64,000 nucleotides of DNA from BOKV01 sp041987205 (lineage in GTDB: Bacteria > Pseudomonadota > Alphaproteobacteria > Rhizobiales > Rhizobiaceae): positions 1-64,000 of the forward strand of contig JBHIWX010000010.1 in the NCBI GenBank assembly GCA_041987205.1, in the 5' to 3' direction. The notes beneath the pieces are model-generated. The model had not been told where the DNA came from. It saw only the letters and a program-made list of their open reading frames with translations, and made no database searches. Below, piece by piece: positions 1-8,577 of the stretch (position 1 is its first letter; each line of letters opens with the position of its first letter). The translations under genes were made by a program, and so were the position numbers.

Positions 1-597
1 GGCATGGTCATGCAGCTGCCGGAGCGCGACAAGTTGTCGATGTCGCTGGAGCAGATGACCTCGCGCCTCGCCATCATGATGGGCGGCCGCGTCGCCGAGG
101 AGCTGATCTTCGGCCGCGAGAATGTGACCTCGGGCGCTGCTTCCGACATCGAGCAGGCGACGCGCCTGGCCCGCATGATGGTGACGCGCTGGGGCCTGTC
201 GGAAGAGCTCGGCACGGTCTCCTACGGCGAGAACCAGCAGGAGGTTTTCCTCGGTCATTCGGTGGCGCAGCAGAAGAACGTTTCGGAAGCCACCGCCCAG
301 AAGATCGATACCGAAATCCGCCGGCTGATCGACGAAGCCTACAAGTCCGCGACCTCCATCCTGACCAAGAAGAAGAAGGATTGGGAGACGCTGTCGCAGG
401 GGCTGCTCGAATACGAGACGCTTTCTGGCGACGAGATCGCCGGCCTCATCGCCGGGCGCAAGCCCTCGCGCGACCAGGGCGACGATACGCCGCCCTCGCG
501 CGGTTCGGCCGTCCCGGCGGCCGGTTCGCAGAAGAAGAAAAAGTCCGACGGCAAGGAAGAGCCCGATGCCGGCGGCATGGAACCGCAGCCAGGCTGA
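1..597 (+). CDS. ftsH: ATP-dependent zinc metalloprotease FtsH, C-terminal part
   Basis: This is the last 198 residues of FtsH, the inner-membrane AAA+ protease that degrades misassembled membrane proteins and short-lived regulators. The reading frame is open at base 1, so the membrane anchor, AAA+ module and HEXXH zinc site lie outside the window. The distal M41 peptidase domain is visible: MGGRVAEELIFG, then SGAASDIEQAT, whose Asp is the third zinc ligand in this family, then MMVTRWGLSEELG. After about residue 150 the tail is charged and low in complexity, as is usual for rhizobial FtsH. A strong terminator follows 33 bases after the stop. In many relatives glmM follows ftsH directly; here about 4 kb of other genes lie between them. 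Confidence 0.97.
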   Translation, partial: GMVMQLPERDKLSMSLEQMTSRLAIMMGGRVAEELIFGRENVTSGAASDIEQATRLARMMVTRWGLSEELGTVSYGENQQEVFLGHSVAQQKNVSEATAQKIDTEIRRLIDEAYKSATSILTKKKKDWETLSQGLLEYETLSGDEIAGLIAGRKPSRDQGDDTPPSRGSAVPAAGSQKKKKSDGKEEPDAGGMEPQPG

Positions 598-630
598 TAC
601 CGGCTTCGAAGTTTTCTTATAGCCAGACAG

Positions 631-661
631 AAAACCCCGCCGGGCCGCCGGCGGGGTTTTT
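631..661 (+). terminator. Rho-independent terminator of ftsH
   Basis: A GC-rich inverted repeat (CCCCGCCGG paired with CCGGCGGGG) is followed by a T run. It lies just after the ftsH stop. The A run on the 5' side means it could also end transcription of the oppositely oriented gene at 686-1255. Confidence 0.88.
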
Positions 662-685
662 GTTTGTGTCGATCGGACGTGATTG

Positions 686-1255
686 TCAGGCGACGGATCG
701 ACGGCGCCGCGCGGGCATGACCGCCGTACCGAAGACGCGGTCCCAGAATGCGGTGACGATGCCGAAATTGCCTTCCTCGCTGTGGTGGTGATGCAGCGCG
801 TGGTGGCGCCGCAGGCCGTAGAGCCAGGTTCCCGGCGCCGGGTTCCAGTGGTGCACGGCGTGGTGCACCAGCATGTAGGCCATGTAGCCGGCCAGAACGC
901 CGCTGGTGAAGGCCTGCGCCGCCTGAGCATGGACGAAGAACAGCGGCAGGAAGGCGAGGGCAAAGATGGTCGCGATCATCACGACCGGCGGACCGCCGAT
1001 AAAGGCGTCGGGTTCAGCGTGATGCCTGTCGTGCAGTTCCCGGAAGACGGGGACTTCATGGTAGAGGACGCGGTGGACCCAGTATTCCGCCAGCGTCCAG
1101 GCAACGAGGCCGACGGGCAGCATGACCGTCCAGACGGTGAGATCCGCCATGTCGCCCGCGCTCAGTGCCGGCAGGATGCCGATGGCCGCCAGCGCCAGCA
1201 TGGCCAGGCCGGCAAGGAAGAAATCCGCGTAATAGGCAATCGCGTTGAGGTGCAT
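686..1255 (-). CDS. Sterol desaturase / fatty acid hydroxylase family membrane protein
   Basis: A 189-residue integral membrane oxygenase-like protein. It carries the histidine clusters that bind a di-iron centre in the sterol desaturase/fatty acid hydroxylase superfamily: HRVLYH (residues 61-66), HDRHH (75-79), HHAVHH (131-136) and HHALHHHH (151-158). Hydrophobic segments lie at about 10-30, 40-58, 90-110 and 115-130. Family members hydroxylate or desaturate lipids, carotenoids (CrtZ-like) or sterols using O2. The substrate cannot be told from sequence, and no carotenoid genes are nearby. I chose the ATG at 1255; the frame stays open upstream, but those residues do not look like part of the family. 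It is the first gene of the block between ftsH and glmM. Confidence 0.85.
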   Translation of the reverse strand: MHLNAIAYYADFFLAGLAMLALAAIGILPALSAGDMADLTVWTVMLPVGLVAWTLAEYWVHRVLYHEVPVFRELHDRHHAEPDAFIGGPPVVMIATIFALAFLPLFFVHAQAAQAFTSGVLAGYMAYMLVHHAVHHWNPAPGTWLYGLRRHHALHHHHSEEGNFGIVTAFWDRVFGTAVMPARRRRSVA

Positions 1256-1390
1256 GGCCGTCGCTCTTGGTGAGACCGGAAGTCCCGCGCAACAACACGG
1301 CCAATGCAACATTCGGATTACAGTTTCGTGTCAGTTCCAACTCGTGGCATGCGGCACAATCGCCCAATCGCGCAGCTGTGTGCTGCCGAT

Positions 1391-2071
1391 TCATTCCAGC
1401 AGCGCGCCGCTCGACTTGCGGGAGCTTCGATCCTGCAGGCGTGTAAATGCGAAGAGGGCATAGGCCCGCAGATCGGATCGGATGTTGGCGCGCGTTTCGT
1501 CGTCTTCGGTGACGAGGTAGAGATCGACCAGGGTCGACATCACGGTCTGCATCACGAGCAGATGGCCCGGCCCCATGATGGCGTTGCCGATGCCGTAGCG
1601 GCGCAGGAAAGGGGTGAGGATTTCGTCGGCAACGTCGCCGGCGTCCCGGGCGCGATCGTCGGCGACGGGGCGCAGGCGCTGCATTTCGCGCAGCAGGGGC
1701 GAGTGGGCGGGAATGTCCTCGGCACCGGCCAGGTAACAATCGATCATGGACAGGATGGCGACTTCCGGGTCGAGCATCGGGTCCAGCTCGGCCAGATGTT
1801 CGACACAGCGCTTTCCGATACGCTCGACGGTCGCGTCATAGGCGGCGAGCAGCAGGGCTTCGCGGTTGGGGAAGTAGCGGTAGATCGTGCCGACGGAGAC
1901 GCTGCTCATCGTCGCAACCCGCGTGGTGGTGATCGCGTCGCAGCCTTCGCTCGCGACCAGTTTTTCGGTGATCTCGAGCAGCACCTCGCGCGTGCGCAAG
2001 GCGCGCCGCTGCCTGGGGCCTGACCGGGATGTCTCGGACTGGCGGGACGCGTTGCTTTCCGATTGCTCCAT
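1391..2071 (-). CDS. TetR/AcrR family transcriptional regulator
   Basis: A 226-residue regulator with an N-terminal TetR helix-turn-helix (about residues 45-70, TTTRVATMSSVSVGTIYRYF) and a divergent all-helical C-terminal ligand domain. The start is the ATG at 2071; the open frame upstream runs through the promoter of the divergent gene. It is transcribed away from the beta-helix/diheme cytochrome pair starting at 2154, with only 82 bases between the two start codons. By the usual TetR arrangement it probably represses that pair and itself. The inducer is unknown. The intergenic stretch is AT-rich compared with its surroundings, which fits overlapping divergent promoters. Confidence 0.92.
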   Translation of the reverse strand: MEQSESNASRQSETSRSGPRQRRALRTREVLLEITEKLVASEGCDAITTTRVATMSSVSVGTIYRYFPNREALLLAAYDATVERIGKRCVEHLAELDPMLDPEVAILSMIDCYLAGAEDIPAHSPLLREMQRLRPVADDRARDAGDVADEILTPFLRRYGIGNAIMGPGHLLVMQTVMSTLVDLYLVTEDDETRANIRSDLRAYALFAFTRLQDRSSRKSSGALLE

Positions 2072-2153
2072 GGAAAGTGAAACTATTTCATTTTTCTTGA
2101 CACTACCATCCCCGCATCGCAAGTTTGCTGAAATTGTGATTGGGGAGATCATC

Positions 2154-3389
2154 ATGCGCATTCTTGCCCTGGCGGCGCCACTGGCCGCGATTACCGTTCT
2201 GGCCGCAGGGGCGGCATCGGCAGCCGACATCGCGGTGCGGCCGGGCCCCAATGCGGCCGAGGAACTGGCAGAAGCGCTGATCGGGGCCGAGGAGGGCGAC
2301 ACGATCTGGCTCGGCTTCGGCCGGTACGAACTGACCGACGGGCTGTCGCTCGATGCCGATGGCGTATCGGTGCGCGGCATGGGGCCGGATGCCTCGATCC
2401 TCTCCTTCACGAACCAGCAGGGCAGCGGTGAAGGCCTTCTGGTGACGTCCGACCGGGTGGTGCTGACCGGCTTCGCCGTCGAGGACGCCAAGGGCGACGG
2501 CATCAAGTCGAAGGGCTCCGACCAGATCACCTTTACCGACCTCAGGGTCGAGTGGACCAACGGACCGGATGCAAGCAATGGCGCTTACGGAGTCTATCCG
2601 GTGTCGTCGAAGAACGTGCTGATCGACAATGTGATCGTGCGCGGCGCATCGGATGCCGGCATCTATGTCGGCCAGAGCGACAACATCATCGTGCGCAACT
2701 CGACCGCCGAATACAATGTGGCGGGCATTGAGATCGAGAACTCCTTCCGGGCCGATGTCTACGGCAACACGGCGAAGCACAACACGGGCGGCATCCTGAT
2801 CTTCGACCTGCCGAACCTGCCGCAGCAGGGCGGACACGACATCCGCGTCTTCGACAATGACGTGACCGAGAACGACACCGCCAATTTCGCGCCGAAGGGC
2901 AACACCGTGGCGATGGTGCCGAAGGGCATGGGCATCATGGTGATGGCCAACCGCAACGTGCATGTCTTCAACAACCGGCTCGACAAAAACGATACGGCGC
3001 ATGTGCTGATCGCCGCTTATCCGGAAGACTACGAGGACGACAATTACATGTTCGTGCCGCGCGGCGTCTATGTCCACGACAACAGCTATGGTGAGGGCGG
3101 CGGTGCGCCGGACGGCGAAGTCGGCGCGACGATCTCGAAATATTCCGGCACGCCAGTGCCCGACATCGTGTGGGACGGCGTGACCCGCATCCCGGAATGG
3201 CTCTCCTGGACGGCGCCGGAGAACAAGGTCTATGTCAGCGAGGCAGACGGCACGAGTTTCGTCAATCTGAAGATGCTGTCGCAGATCATCCTGCCCTGGT
3301 CGACCACGCCGGATACCGACATCTCGGCCTACAAGGGCAGCCTGCCCGAGCCGGCACCGGTCGTCCTGCCGCAGGACAAGACGTCCTAG
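2154..3389 (+). CDS. Exported parallel beta-helix repeat protein
   Basis: A 411-residue secreted protein. The signal peptide runs to about residue 23 (AAGAASA, then ADIAV). The body is a right-handed parallel beta-helix: short recurring turns such as NVLIDNVIVRGASDAGIYV and NIIVRNSTAEYNVAGIEIEN, in the style of pectate-lyase and NosD folds. A GGGAG ribosome site precedes the ATG at 2154. The stop is 10 bases before the diheme cytochrome gene, so the two form an operon. From memory this matches TIGR03805, which recurs in pairs with TIGR03806 (SO2930-type diheme protein). No function is known for the pair. A polysaccharide- or surface-related periplasmic role is only a guess. Confidence 0.85.
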   Translation: MRILALAAPLAAITVLAAGAASAADIAVRPGPNAAEELAEALIGAEEGDTIWLGFGRYELTDGLSLDADGVSVRGMGPDASILSFTNQQGSGEGLLVTSDRVVLTGFAVEDAKGDGIKSKGSDQITFTDLRVEWTNGPDASNGAYGVYPVSSKNVLIDNVIVRGASDAGIYVGQSDNIIVRNSTAEYNVAGIEIENSFRADVYGNTAKHNTGGILIFDLPNLPQQGGHDIRVFDNDVTENDTANFAPKGNTVAMVPKGMGIMVMANRNVHVFNNRLDKNDTAHVLIAAYPEDYEDDNYMFVPRGVYVHDNSYGEGGGAPDGEVGATISKYSGTPVPDIVWDGVTRIPEWLSWTAPENKVYVSEADGTSFVNLKMLSQIILPWSTTPDTDISAYKGSLPEPAPVVLPQDKTS

Positions 3390-3399
3390 GCGATCGGCG

Positions 3400-4482
3400 A
3401 TGCTTTCCCGGCGCTTCCTTGCGCGGCTTGCCGCACCGGTGTTTCTGTTTGCCGGCCTGCTGAATGCCGGTGCCCCGGCCGGGGCCGCCGACTATCCGGC
3501 GATCCTCGTCGACAAGCCGCCGAAACGTCTTAGTGCCTATGGCTTCTTCGAGGGTTTGGCCAAGGGCACCGGCATTTCGAAGCCGGCGGAGGGCATCGTC
3601 GAATATGATCTGATCACGCCGCTATTCTCCGATTTTGCCGTCAAGACGCGGCATGTCCATGTGCCGGAAGGCCAGGCGGCGATCTACAGCGAGAAGGAAG
3701 CGTTCGATTTTCCCGTCGGATCGGCGCTGATCAAGACCTTTGCCTTTCCGGCCGATTTTCGTCGACCGGACGAGGACATCAGGCTGATCGAGACCCGTGT
3801 CCTGTTGCGCCACGAGGATGGCTGGCAGGCCATGGCCTATGTCTGGAACGCGGACCAGACCGACGCGGAACTGAAGATCGCGGGCAAGCGGCTCGACTTG
3901 TCCTTTGTCGACATGAAAGGCGAGGCCGTCTCGTTTTCCTACGCCGTGCCGAACAAGAACCAGTGCAAGGGGTGTCACGCGATCGATGGCGAGATCACGC
4001 CGATCGGGCCCAAGGCGCGCAATCTGAACCGCGATTTCAGCCACGGTTCGGACGCGGCTTCCAATCAACTTGCATGGTGGGCCGATCATAGCCTGCTCGA
4101 GGGCCTTCCGGAGAGCGGAGTGCAGCAGGCGGCAAACTGGCTCGACGCGGACGCTTCGCTCGATCTGCGGGCGCGTACCTGGCTTGACGTCAATTGCGCG
4201 CACTGCCACCGCCCGGAAGGGCCGGCCTCCAATTCCGGCCTGTTCCTCACCTTCGATGAGCCGAACCCGGTAGCGCGCGGCATCGGCAAGCGGCCGGTCG
4301 CGGCGGGTCGCGGGGCGGGCGACAACCAGTTCGACATCGTGCCCGGTCATCCCGAGCGCTCGATCCTGATCACCCGCGTCGAAAGCACGGAGCCCGGTGT
4401 GATGATGCCGGAGCTTGGCCGCGCGCTGACCGACGAACGTGCCGTTGATCTGCTGCGGCAGTGGATTTTGACGCTGCGTTAA
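3400..4482 (+). CDS. SO2930-type diheme c-type cytochrome
   Basis: A 360-residue exported protein with a signal peptide (residues 1-29, ending GAPAGAA). It has two c-type heme sites, CKGCH at about residue 189 and CAHCH at about residue 266. The N-terminal half (ILVDKPPKRLSAYGFFEG, then EYDLITPLFSDFAVKTRHVH) is typical of the SO2930/TIGR03806 family. It should mature in the periplasm through the cytochrome c biogenesis machinery and act as an electron carrier or oxidoreductase. The substrate is unknown. It is the second gene of an operon with the beta-helix protein, and the divergent TetR regulator probably controls both. The last gene before glmM. Confidence 0.86.
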   Translation: MLSRRFLARLAAPVFLFAGLLNAGAPAGAADYPAILVDKPPKRLSAYGFFEGLAKGTGISKPAEGIVEYDLITPLFSDFAVKTRHVHVPEGQAAIYSEKEAFDFPVGSALIKTFAFPADFRRPDEDIRLIETRVLLRHEDGWQAMAYVWNADQTDAELKIAGKRLDLSFVDMKGEAVSFSYAVPNKNQCKGCHAIDGEITPIGPKARNLNRDFSHGSDAASNQLAWWADHSLLEGLPESGVQQAANWLDADASLDLRARTWLDVNCAHCHRPEGPASNSGLFLTFDEPNPVARGIGKRPVAAGRGAGDNQFDIVPGHPERSILITRVESTEPGVMMPELGRALTDERAVDLLRQWILTLR

Positions 4483-4671
4483 GGATGACGGTGCGAAACC
4501 GCCTGTCCATGCGGCCGGAACGCACCCGATTGCGAGTGTTTCAAGGCTTTTGTAACACAATCGAACATTAATTGACGTTTTCCCCGGGCCGTGTTGTGGC
4601 AATGAAGTCCACCTGTCAGGCGATTCCCGGGGGAGGGGGCCTGATCTTTCGGGCGGGAACGGATCTTAATC

Positions 4672-6027
4672 ATGAGCAAGGCCAAGCGCGGCTATTTCGG
4701 TACCGACGGTATCCGGGGCACAGCCAATCAATCGCCCATGACGGCGGAAATCGCAATGAAGGTGGGCATGGCGGCAGGCGTCGCCTTCCGGCGCGGCGAC
4801 TATCGCCATCGCGTGGTGATCGGCAAGGATACTCGGCTTTCGGGCTACATGATCGAGAATGCGCTGGTCGCCGGATTCACCGCCGCCGGAATGGATGTGT
4901 TCCAGCTCGGCCCGGTTCCGACGCCGGCGGTCGCCATGCTGACGCGCTCGATGCGCGCCGATATCGGCGTGATGATCTCGGCCTCGCACAACGCCTTTCA
5001 GGACAATGGCATCAAGCTGTTCGGCCCGGACGGATACAAGCTCTCCGATGAGATCGAGGCGCAGATCGAAGGCCTGATGAACCGCGACCTGTCGCGCGAG
5101 ATGGCGCCCTCCTGCGACATCGGACGGGCCAAGCGCGTCGACGGCGTGCGCGACCGCTACATCGAATTCGCCAAGCGCACCCTGCCCAGGGAATTGTCGC
5201 TGGAAGGAATGCGCGTCGTGGTCGACTGCGCCAACGGGGCCGCCTACCGGGTGGCGCCGGAAGCACTGTGGGAACTCGGTGCGGAAGTGGTCGCCATCGG
5301 CGACGAGCCGAACGGCATCAACATCAACCGCGATTGCGGTTCGACCGATACCGCGCTCTTGCGGCGCAAGGTGCACGAGACGCGGGCCGATATCGGCATC
5401 GCGCTCGACGGCGACGCCGATCGCGTGATCATCGTCGACGAGACGGCCAACGAAATCGACGGCGACCAGATCATGGCGGTCATTGCCGAATACTGGCAGT
5501 CGATGTCGCGGCTTTCCGGCGGCGGCATCGTCGCCACGGTGATGTCCAATCTCGGGTTGGAGCGTTTCCTGTCCGAACGCGGCCTCAATCTGGAGCGTAC
5601 CAAGGTCGGCGACCGATACGTGGTCGAGCAGATGCGCGCCGGCGGTTTCAACATTGGCGGCGAGCAGTCCGGCCATCTCGTGCTGTCCGATTTCTCCACC
5701 ACCGGTGACGGTCTCGTCGCCGCGCTGCAGGTGCTGGCCGTGGTCAAGACGTGGGAACGTCCGGTCTCCGAGGTCTGCCGCAAGTTCGAGCCGGTGCCGC
5801 AGATCCTCAAGAATGTTCGCTATGCCAACGGCATGCCGCTCGACAATGCCGAGGTCAAGGAAGCGATCAGCGAGGGCGAGCATCGGCTGGGCAAATCCGG
5901 TCGGCTGGTCATCCGCCCGTCCGGCACGGAGCCGCTGATCCGCATCATGGCGGAGGGCGACGACGAAGGGCTGATCACGGCCGTCGTCGACGACATCGCA
6001 GGCGCCGTCTCCCGTTCGGCTGCCTGA
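4672..6027 (+). CDS. glmM: Phosphoglucosamine mutase GlmM
   Basis: A full-length (451 aa) phosphohexomutase that interconverts glucosamine-6-phosphate and glucosamine-1-phosphate on the route to UDP-GlcNAc for peptidoglycan and LPS. The N-terminus has RGYFGTDGIRGTAN. The phosphoserine loop is ISASHNAFQDNG, with the catalytic Ser at about residue 105. The Mg2+ loop is LDGDADRV and the phosphate-binding C-terminal loop is RPSGTEPLIRI. The substrate loop GEQSGH typical of GlmM is present (in NIGGEQSGHLV), which separates it from phosphomannomutases. The start at 4672 is the family start. About 190 bases separate it from the cytochrome gene, so it probably has its own promoter. Confidence 0.98.
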   Translation: MSKAKRGYFGTDGIRGTANQSPMTAEIAMKVGMAAGVAFRRGDYRHRVVIGKDTRLSGYMIENALVAGFTAAGMDVFQLGPVPTPAVAMLTRSMRADIGVMISASHNAFQDNGIKLFGPDGYKLSDEIEAQIEGLMNRDLSREMAPSCDIGRAKRVDGVRDRYIEFAKRTLPRELSLEGMRVVVDCANGAAYRVAPEALWELGAEVVAIGDEPNGININRDCGSTDTALLRRKVHETRADIGIALDGDADRVIIVDETANEIDGDQIMAVIAEYWQSMSRLSGGGIVATVMSNLGLERFLSERGLNLERTKVGDRYVVEQMRAGGFNIGGEQSGHLVLSDFSTTGDGLVAALQVLAVVKTWERPVSEVCRKFEPVPQILKNVRYANGMPLDNAEVKEAISEGEHRLGKSGRLVIRPSGTEPLIRIMAEGDDEGLITAVVDDIAGAVSRSAA

Positions 6028-6137
6028 GGCGGGCTCCGCGCCCGCAAGGCTCTCGACCCCGCGCGTCCGCGATTCATTCCAAAGATTAACAAGTAATTGC
6101 GCAAGAATCCGCGCTGGCTTTTCTTGTTCATCATTCG

Positions 6138-6145
6138 TTAACCAT
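6138..6145 (+). promoter_or_regulatory. CtrA half-site TTAACCAT upstream of the outer-membrane protein gene
   Basis: The octamer TTAACCAT, a CtrA-binding motif in Caulobacter and Brucella, occurs 125 bases upstream of the start at 6270 and 25 bases before a full CtrA box. It is inside an AT-rich intergenic stretch. Confidence 0.5.
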
Positions 6146-6169
6146 TTTTCTTAGGGTTAAAAACTACGG

Positions 6170-6184
6170 TTAAGCGCGCCTTAA
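6170..6184 (+). promoter_or_regulatory. Full CtrA box (TTAA-N7-TTAA)
   Basis: TTAA, seven bases (GCGCGCC), then TTAA, embedded in a nearly perfect palindrome (GGTTAAGCGCGCCTTAACC). This matches the consensus binding site of the cell-cycle regulator CtrA, whose gene is in this window. It lies 86 bases before the start codon of the Omp25-like protein. Confidence 0.7.
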
Positions 6185-6269
6185 CCTTTGCCGCGCAATA
6201 TCCCCGACAACCGAAAGAACCCTTGCCCCCAGATGTTGCTCCCGGGGCCGATAAGGGAAGGAAGTTGTC

Positions 6270-7091
6270 ATGGGAATCCTCAGTGGAAAGTTCAGGAAGC
6301 TTTCGCTGGCTGTCGCGGGGCTGATCCTGTCCGGGTCCGCGGCTCTTGGCGCGGACATCATCGAGCCGCCGGTCTATGCACCACCCGAGGTCGTTCCGCC
6401 GATGGTCGGCGGCTGGTACCTGCGCGGCGATATCGGCATGAGTAACCAGAAACTGCATGGCGGTCTCGACAATGCCCTGTTCGACACCACCGACAACTTC
6501 CAGTTCCTCGATTCGGGCACCTTCTCCAGTGCGCCGACCTTCCAGGTCGGTATCGGTTACCAGTTCAACGACTGGCTGCGCACGGACGTGACCGCCCAGT
6601 ATCGCGGCAAGGCGAGCTTCGCGGGGCTGGACCGCTATTCGTGCCCGGGCACCGACGGCGTCTGCGATGACGACCCGGACACCTGGGACGGCACCAACGA
6701 CTACACGGGCAAGAAGTCCGAATGGCTGTTCATGGCCAACGCCTATGTCGATCTCGGCACCTGGAGCGGCATCACGCCCTATGTCGGCGGTGGTATCGGC
6801 GCCTCGCGCAACACGATTTCGAGCTTCCGGGACGTCAACGTTCCGGCCGGTGGCGTGGCCTATGGCAGCACGCATTCGGAGTGGAACTTCGCCTGGGCGC
6901 TGCATGCGGGCCTCGGCTTCCAGGTCACTGATCGCGTGACGCTCGATCTGGGCTACAGCTATCTGCATCTGGGCGACGCGCAGTCGGGCGACCTGATCGC
7001 CTATGACGGCACGAACGACATCAACAACCCGATGAAGTTCGAGGATCTGACCTCGCACGACTTCAAATTCGGCATGCGCTACGCCTTCTGA
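6270..7091 (+). CDS. Omp25/Omp31-like outer membrane beta-barrel protein
   Basis: A 273-residue outer-membrane protein. The signal peptide ends around residue 29 (SGSAALGA, then DIIEPPV). The mature start, rich in proline (PPVYAPPEVVPP) before GGWYLRGDIG, is characteristic of the Omp25/31/porin-opacity-like barrels of Hyphomicrobiales. Alternating strands follow (FQVGIGYQF, DVTAQYRG, SGITPYVGGGIG, GLGFQVTDRVTLDLGYSYLH), ending in FKFGMRYAF, where the terminal Phe is the BAM signal. It probably has a structural or surface-exposed role. It is preceded by a full CtrA box and a half-site, so cell-cycle control is likely, as reported for Omp25 in Brucella. A hairpin terminator follows. Confidence 0.93.
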   Translation: MGILSGKFRKLSLAVAGLILSGSAALGADIIEPPVYAPPEVVPPMVGGWYLRGDIGMSNQKLHGGLDNALFDTTDNFQFLDSGTFSSAPTFQVGIGYQFNDWLRTDVTAQYRGKASFAGLDRYSCPGTDGVCDDDPDTWDGTNDYTGKKSEWLFMANAYVDLGTWSGITPYVGGGIGASRNTISSFRDVNVPAGGVAYGSTHSEWNFAWALHAGLGFQVTDRVTLDLGYSYLHLGDAQSGDLIAYDGTNDINNPMKFEDLTSHDFKFGMRYAF

Positions 7092-7152
7092 GTTCGGGAG
7101 GTCGCGGGGACGGGTTCGCCGTTTCCGACCTCCAGGCGGGCATCCAACGCAA

Positions 7153-7185
7153 ACGGGCGACGGGAATTTCCCGCCGCCCGTCTTG
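7153..7185 (+). terminator. Hairpin terminator after the Omp25-like gene
   Basis: A 13-bp stem with one mismatch (7153-7165 with 7169-7181, arm ACGGGCGACGGGA) and a 3-base loop, followed by a short T-rich stretch (TCTTG). It lies 60 bases after the stop. The weak T run lowers confidence. Confidence 0.6.
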
Positions 7186-7242
7186 TCATGTGCCGTCGAA
7201 AAACGCGGCACGCCGAAAAATCTGTCGTCATCAAAAAGTCGC

Positions 7243-7326
7243 TTGACGCCCCATCAGCGCGGGCGTAATCCCGCCCGTGGGACACCCCTCCCCAACGAGG
7301 GGCAACTATCTGTAAGGGTAGATGAC
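7243..7326 (+). ncRNA. serC leader RNA with upstream promoter
   Basis: TTGACG (7243-7248) looks like a -35 element, with a weak -10 around 7265-7271, so the transcript would start near 7278. The resulting leader of about 50 nt holds two small hairpins ending at the start codon: CCCCTC/GAGGGG (7285-7290 with 7297-7302), then CTATC/GGTAG (7306-7310 with 7316-7320). The size and position match the serC leader motif described upstream of serC in alphaproteobacteria (Rfam serC family). I recall the family but could not align to its consensus. The second hairpin could mask the ribosome-binding site. Confidence 0.55.
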
Positions 7327-8502
7327 ATGACAGATATCTCCATGCCGGACGTGCGTCCGGCCAATCCCCGTTTTTCTTCCGGCCCATGTGCGAAGCGACC
7401 CGGCTGGTCGCTCGAAGCGCTTCATGACGCGGCACTCGGGCGTTCCCACAGAGCCAAGATCGGCAAGACCAAGCTCGCGCAGGCGATCGACCTGACGCGC
7501 GAGGTCCTTGGTGTGCCGGACGACTACCGGATCGGCATCGTGCCGGCGTCCGACACCGGCGCTGTCGAGATGGCGCTGTGGTCGATGCTCGGCGCGCGCG
7601 GCGTCGACATGCTCGCCTGGGAAAGCTTCGGTTCGGGCTGGGTCACCGACGTGATCAAGCAGCTCAAGCTCGACGATGCGCGCAAGTTCGAGGCGCCCTA
7701 TGGCGAACTACCCGATCTCGGCAGGATCGATTTTTCCCGCGACGTGGTCTTCACCTGGAACGGCACGACCTCGGGCGTTCGCGTGCCGGACGGCGAGTGG
7801 ATTGCGGCGGACCGCGAGGGCCTGACCATCTGCGATGCCACTTCGGCGGCGTTTGCGCAGGAACTGCCCTTCGAAAAGCTCGACGTTGTCACCTTCTCCT
7901 GGCAGAAAGTGCTGGGCGGCGAGGCCGCGCATGGCATGCTGATCCTGAGCCCGCGCGCCGTCGAGCGGCTGGAGAGCTACACGCCTTCATGGCCGCTGCC
8001 GAAGATCTTCCGCATGACGAAAGGCGGCAAGCTGATCGAGGGCATCTTCAAGGGCGAGACGATCAACACGCCCTCCATGCTGGCGGTTGAGGACTATCTC
8101 GACGCGCTCATCTGGGCGAAGGGGCTCGGCGGCCTCGAGGCACTGATCGCGCGCGCCGAGGCCAATCTAGGCGTCATCGAGGCGTTCGTGGACAAGTCGC
8201 CCTGGCTCGGCTTTCTCGCGAAGACCGAGGAAACGCGCTCCAACACCTCCGTGTGCCTGTCGATCACCGATCCCGACATCGCCGCGCTCGACGCGGATGC
8301 GCAGGCGGCGTTCGCCAAGGGCATGGTCTCGGCGCTCGAGGCCGAAGGCGTCGCCTTCGACATCGGCGCCTACCGCGATGCACCTCCGGGCCTTCGCATC
8401 TGGACCGGCGCCACGGTCGAGGTAACCGATCTCGAAGCGCTGATGCCCTGGCTCGACTGGGCCTATCGGCGCCAGAAAGCCGGCCTGAAGCAGGCCGCCT
8501 GA
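7327..8502 (+). CDS. serC: Phosphoserine aminotransferase
   Basis: A 391-residue PLP enzyme that converts 3-phosphohydroxypyruvate and glutamate to phosphoserine and 2-oxoglutarate, the second step of serine synthesis. It is of the alphaproteobacterial SerC type: N-terminal NPRFSSGPCAKRPGWS, and FSWQKVLGGEAAHGM with the Schiff-base lysine at about residue 194. TWNGTTSGVRVP and TINTPSMLAVEDYL are further family motifs. The start is the ATG at 7327, placed directly after the leader RNA; the longer open frame runs through that leader. serA follows 75 bases downstream, so the two form a serine operon. Confidence 0.97.
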   Translation: MTDISMPDVRPANPRFSSGPCAKRPGWSLEALHDAALGRSHRAKIGKTKLAQAIDLTREVLGVPDDYRIGIVPASDTGAVEMALWSMLGARGVDMLAWESFGSGWVTDVIKQLKLDDARKFEAPYGELPDLGRIDFSRDVVFTWNGTTSGVRVPDGEWIAADREGLTICDATSAAFAQELPFEKLDVVTFSWQKVLGGEAAHGMLILSPRAVERLESYTPSWPLPKIFRMTKGGKLIEGIFKGETINTPSMLAVEDYLDALIWAKGLGGLEALIARAEANLGVIEAFVDKSPWLGFLAKTEETRSNTSVCLSITDPDIAALDADAQAAFAKGMVSALEAEGVAFDIGAYRDAPPGLRIWTGATVEVTDLEALMPWLDWAYRRQKAGLKQAA

Positions 8503-8577
8503 TCCGGAAAGGCCGCCGACCGGGACTGGTTCCGGCGGCCACCGTTCCCGTTCCCCATCATCACCAGGAGGCCTGAA

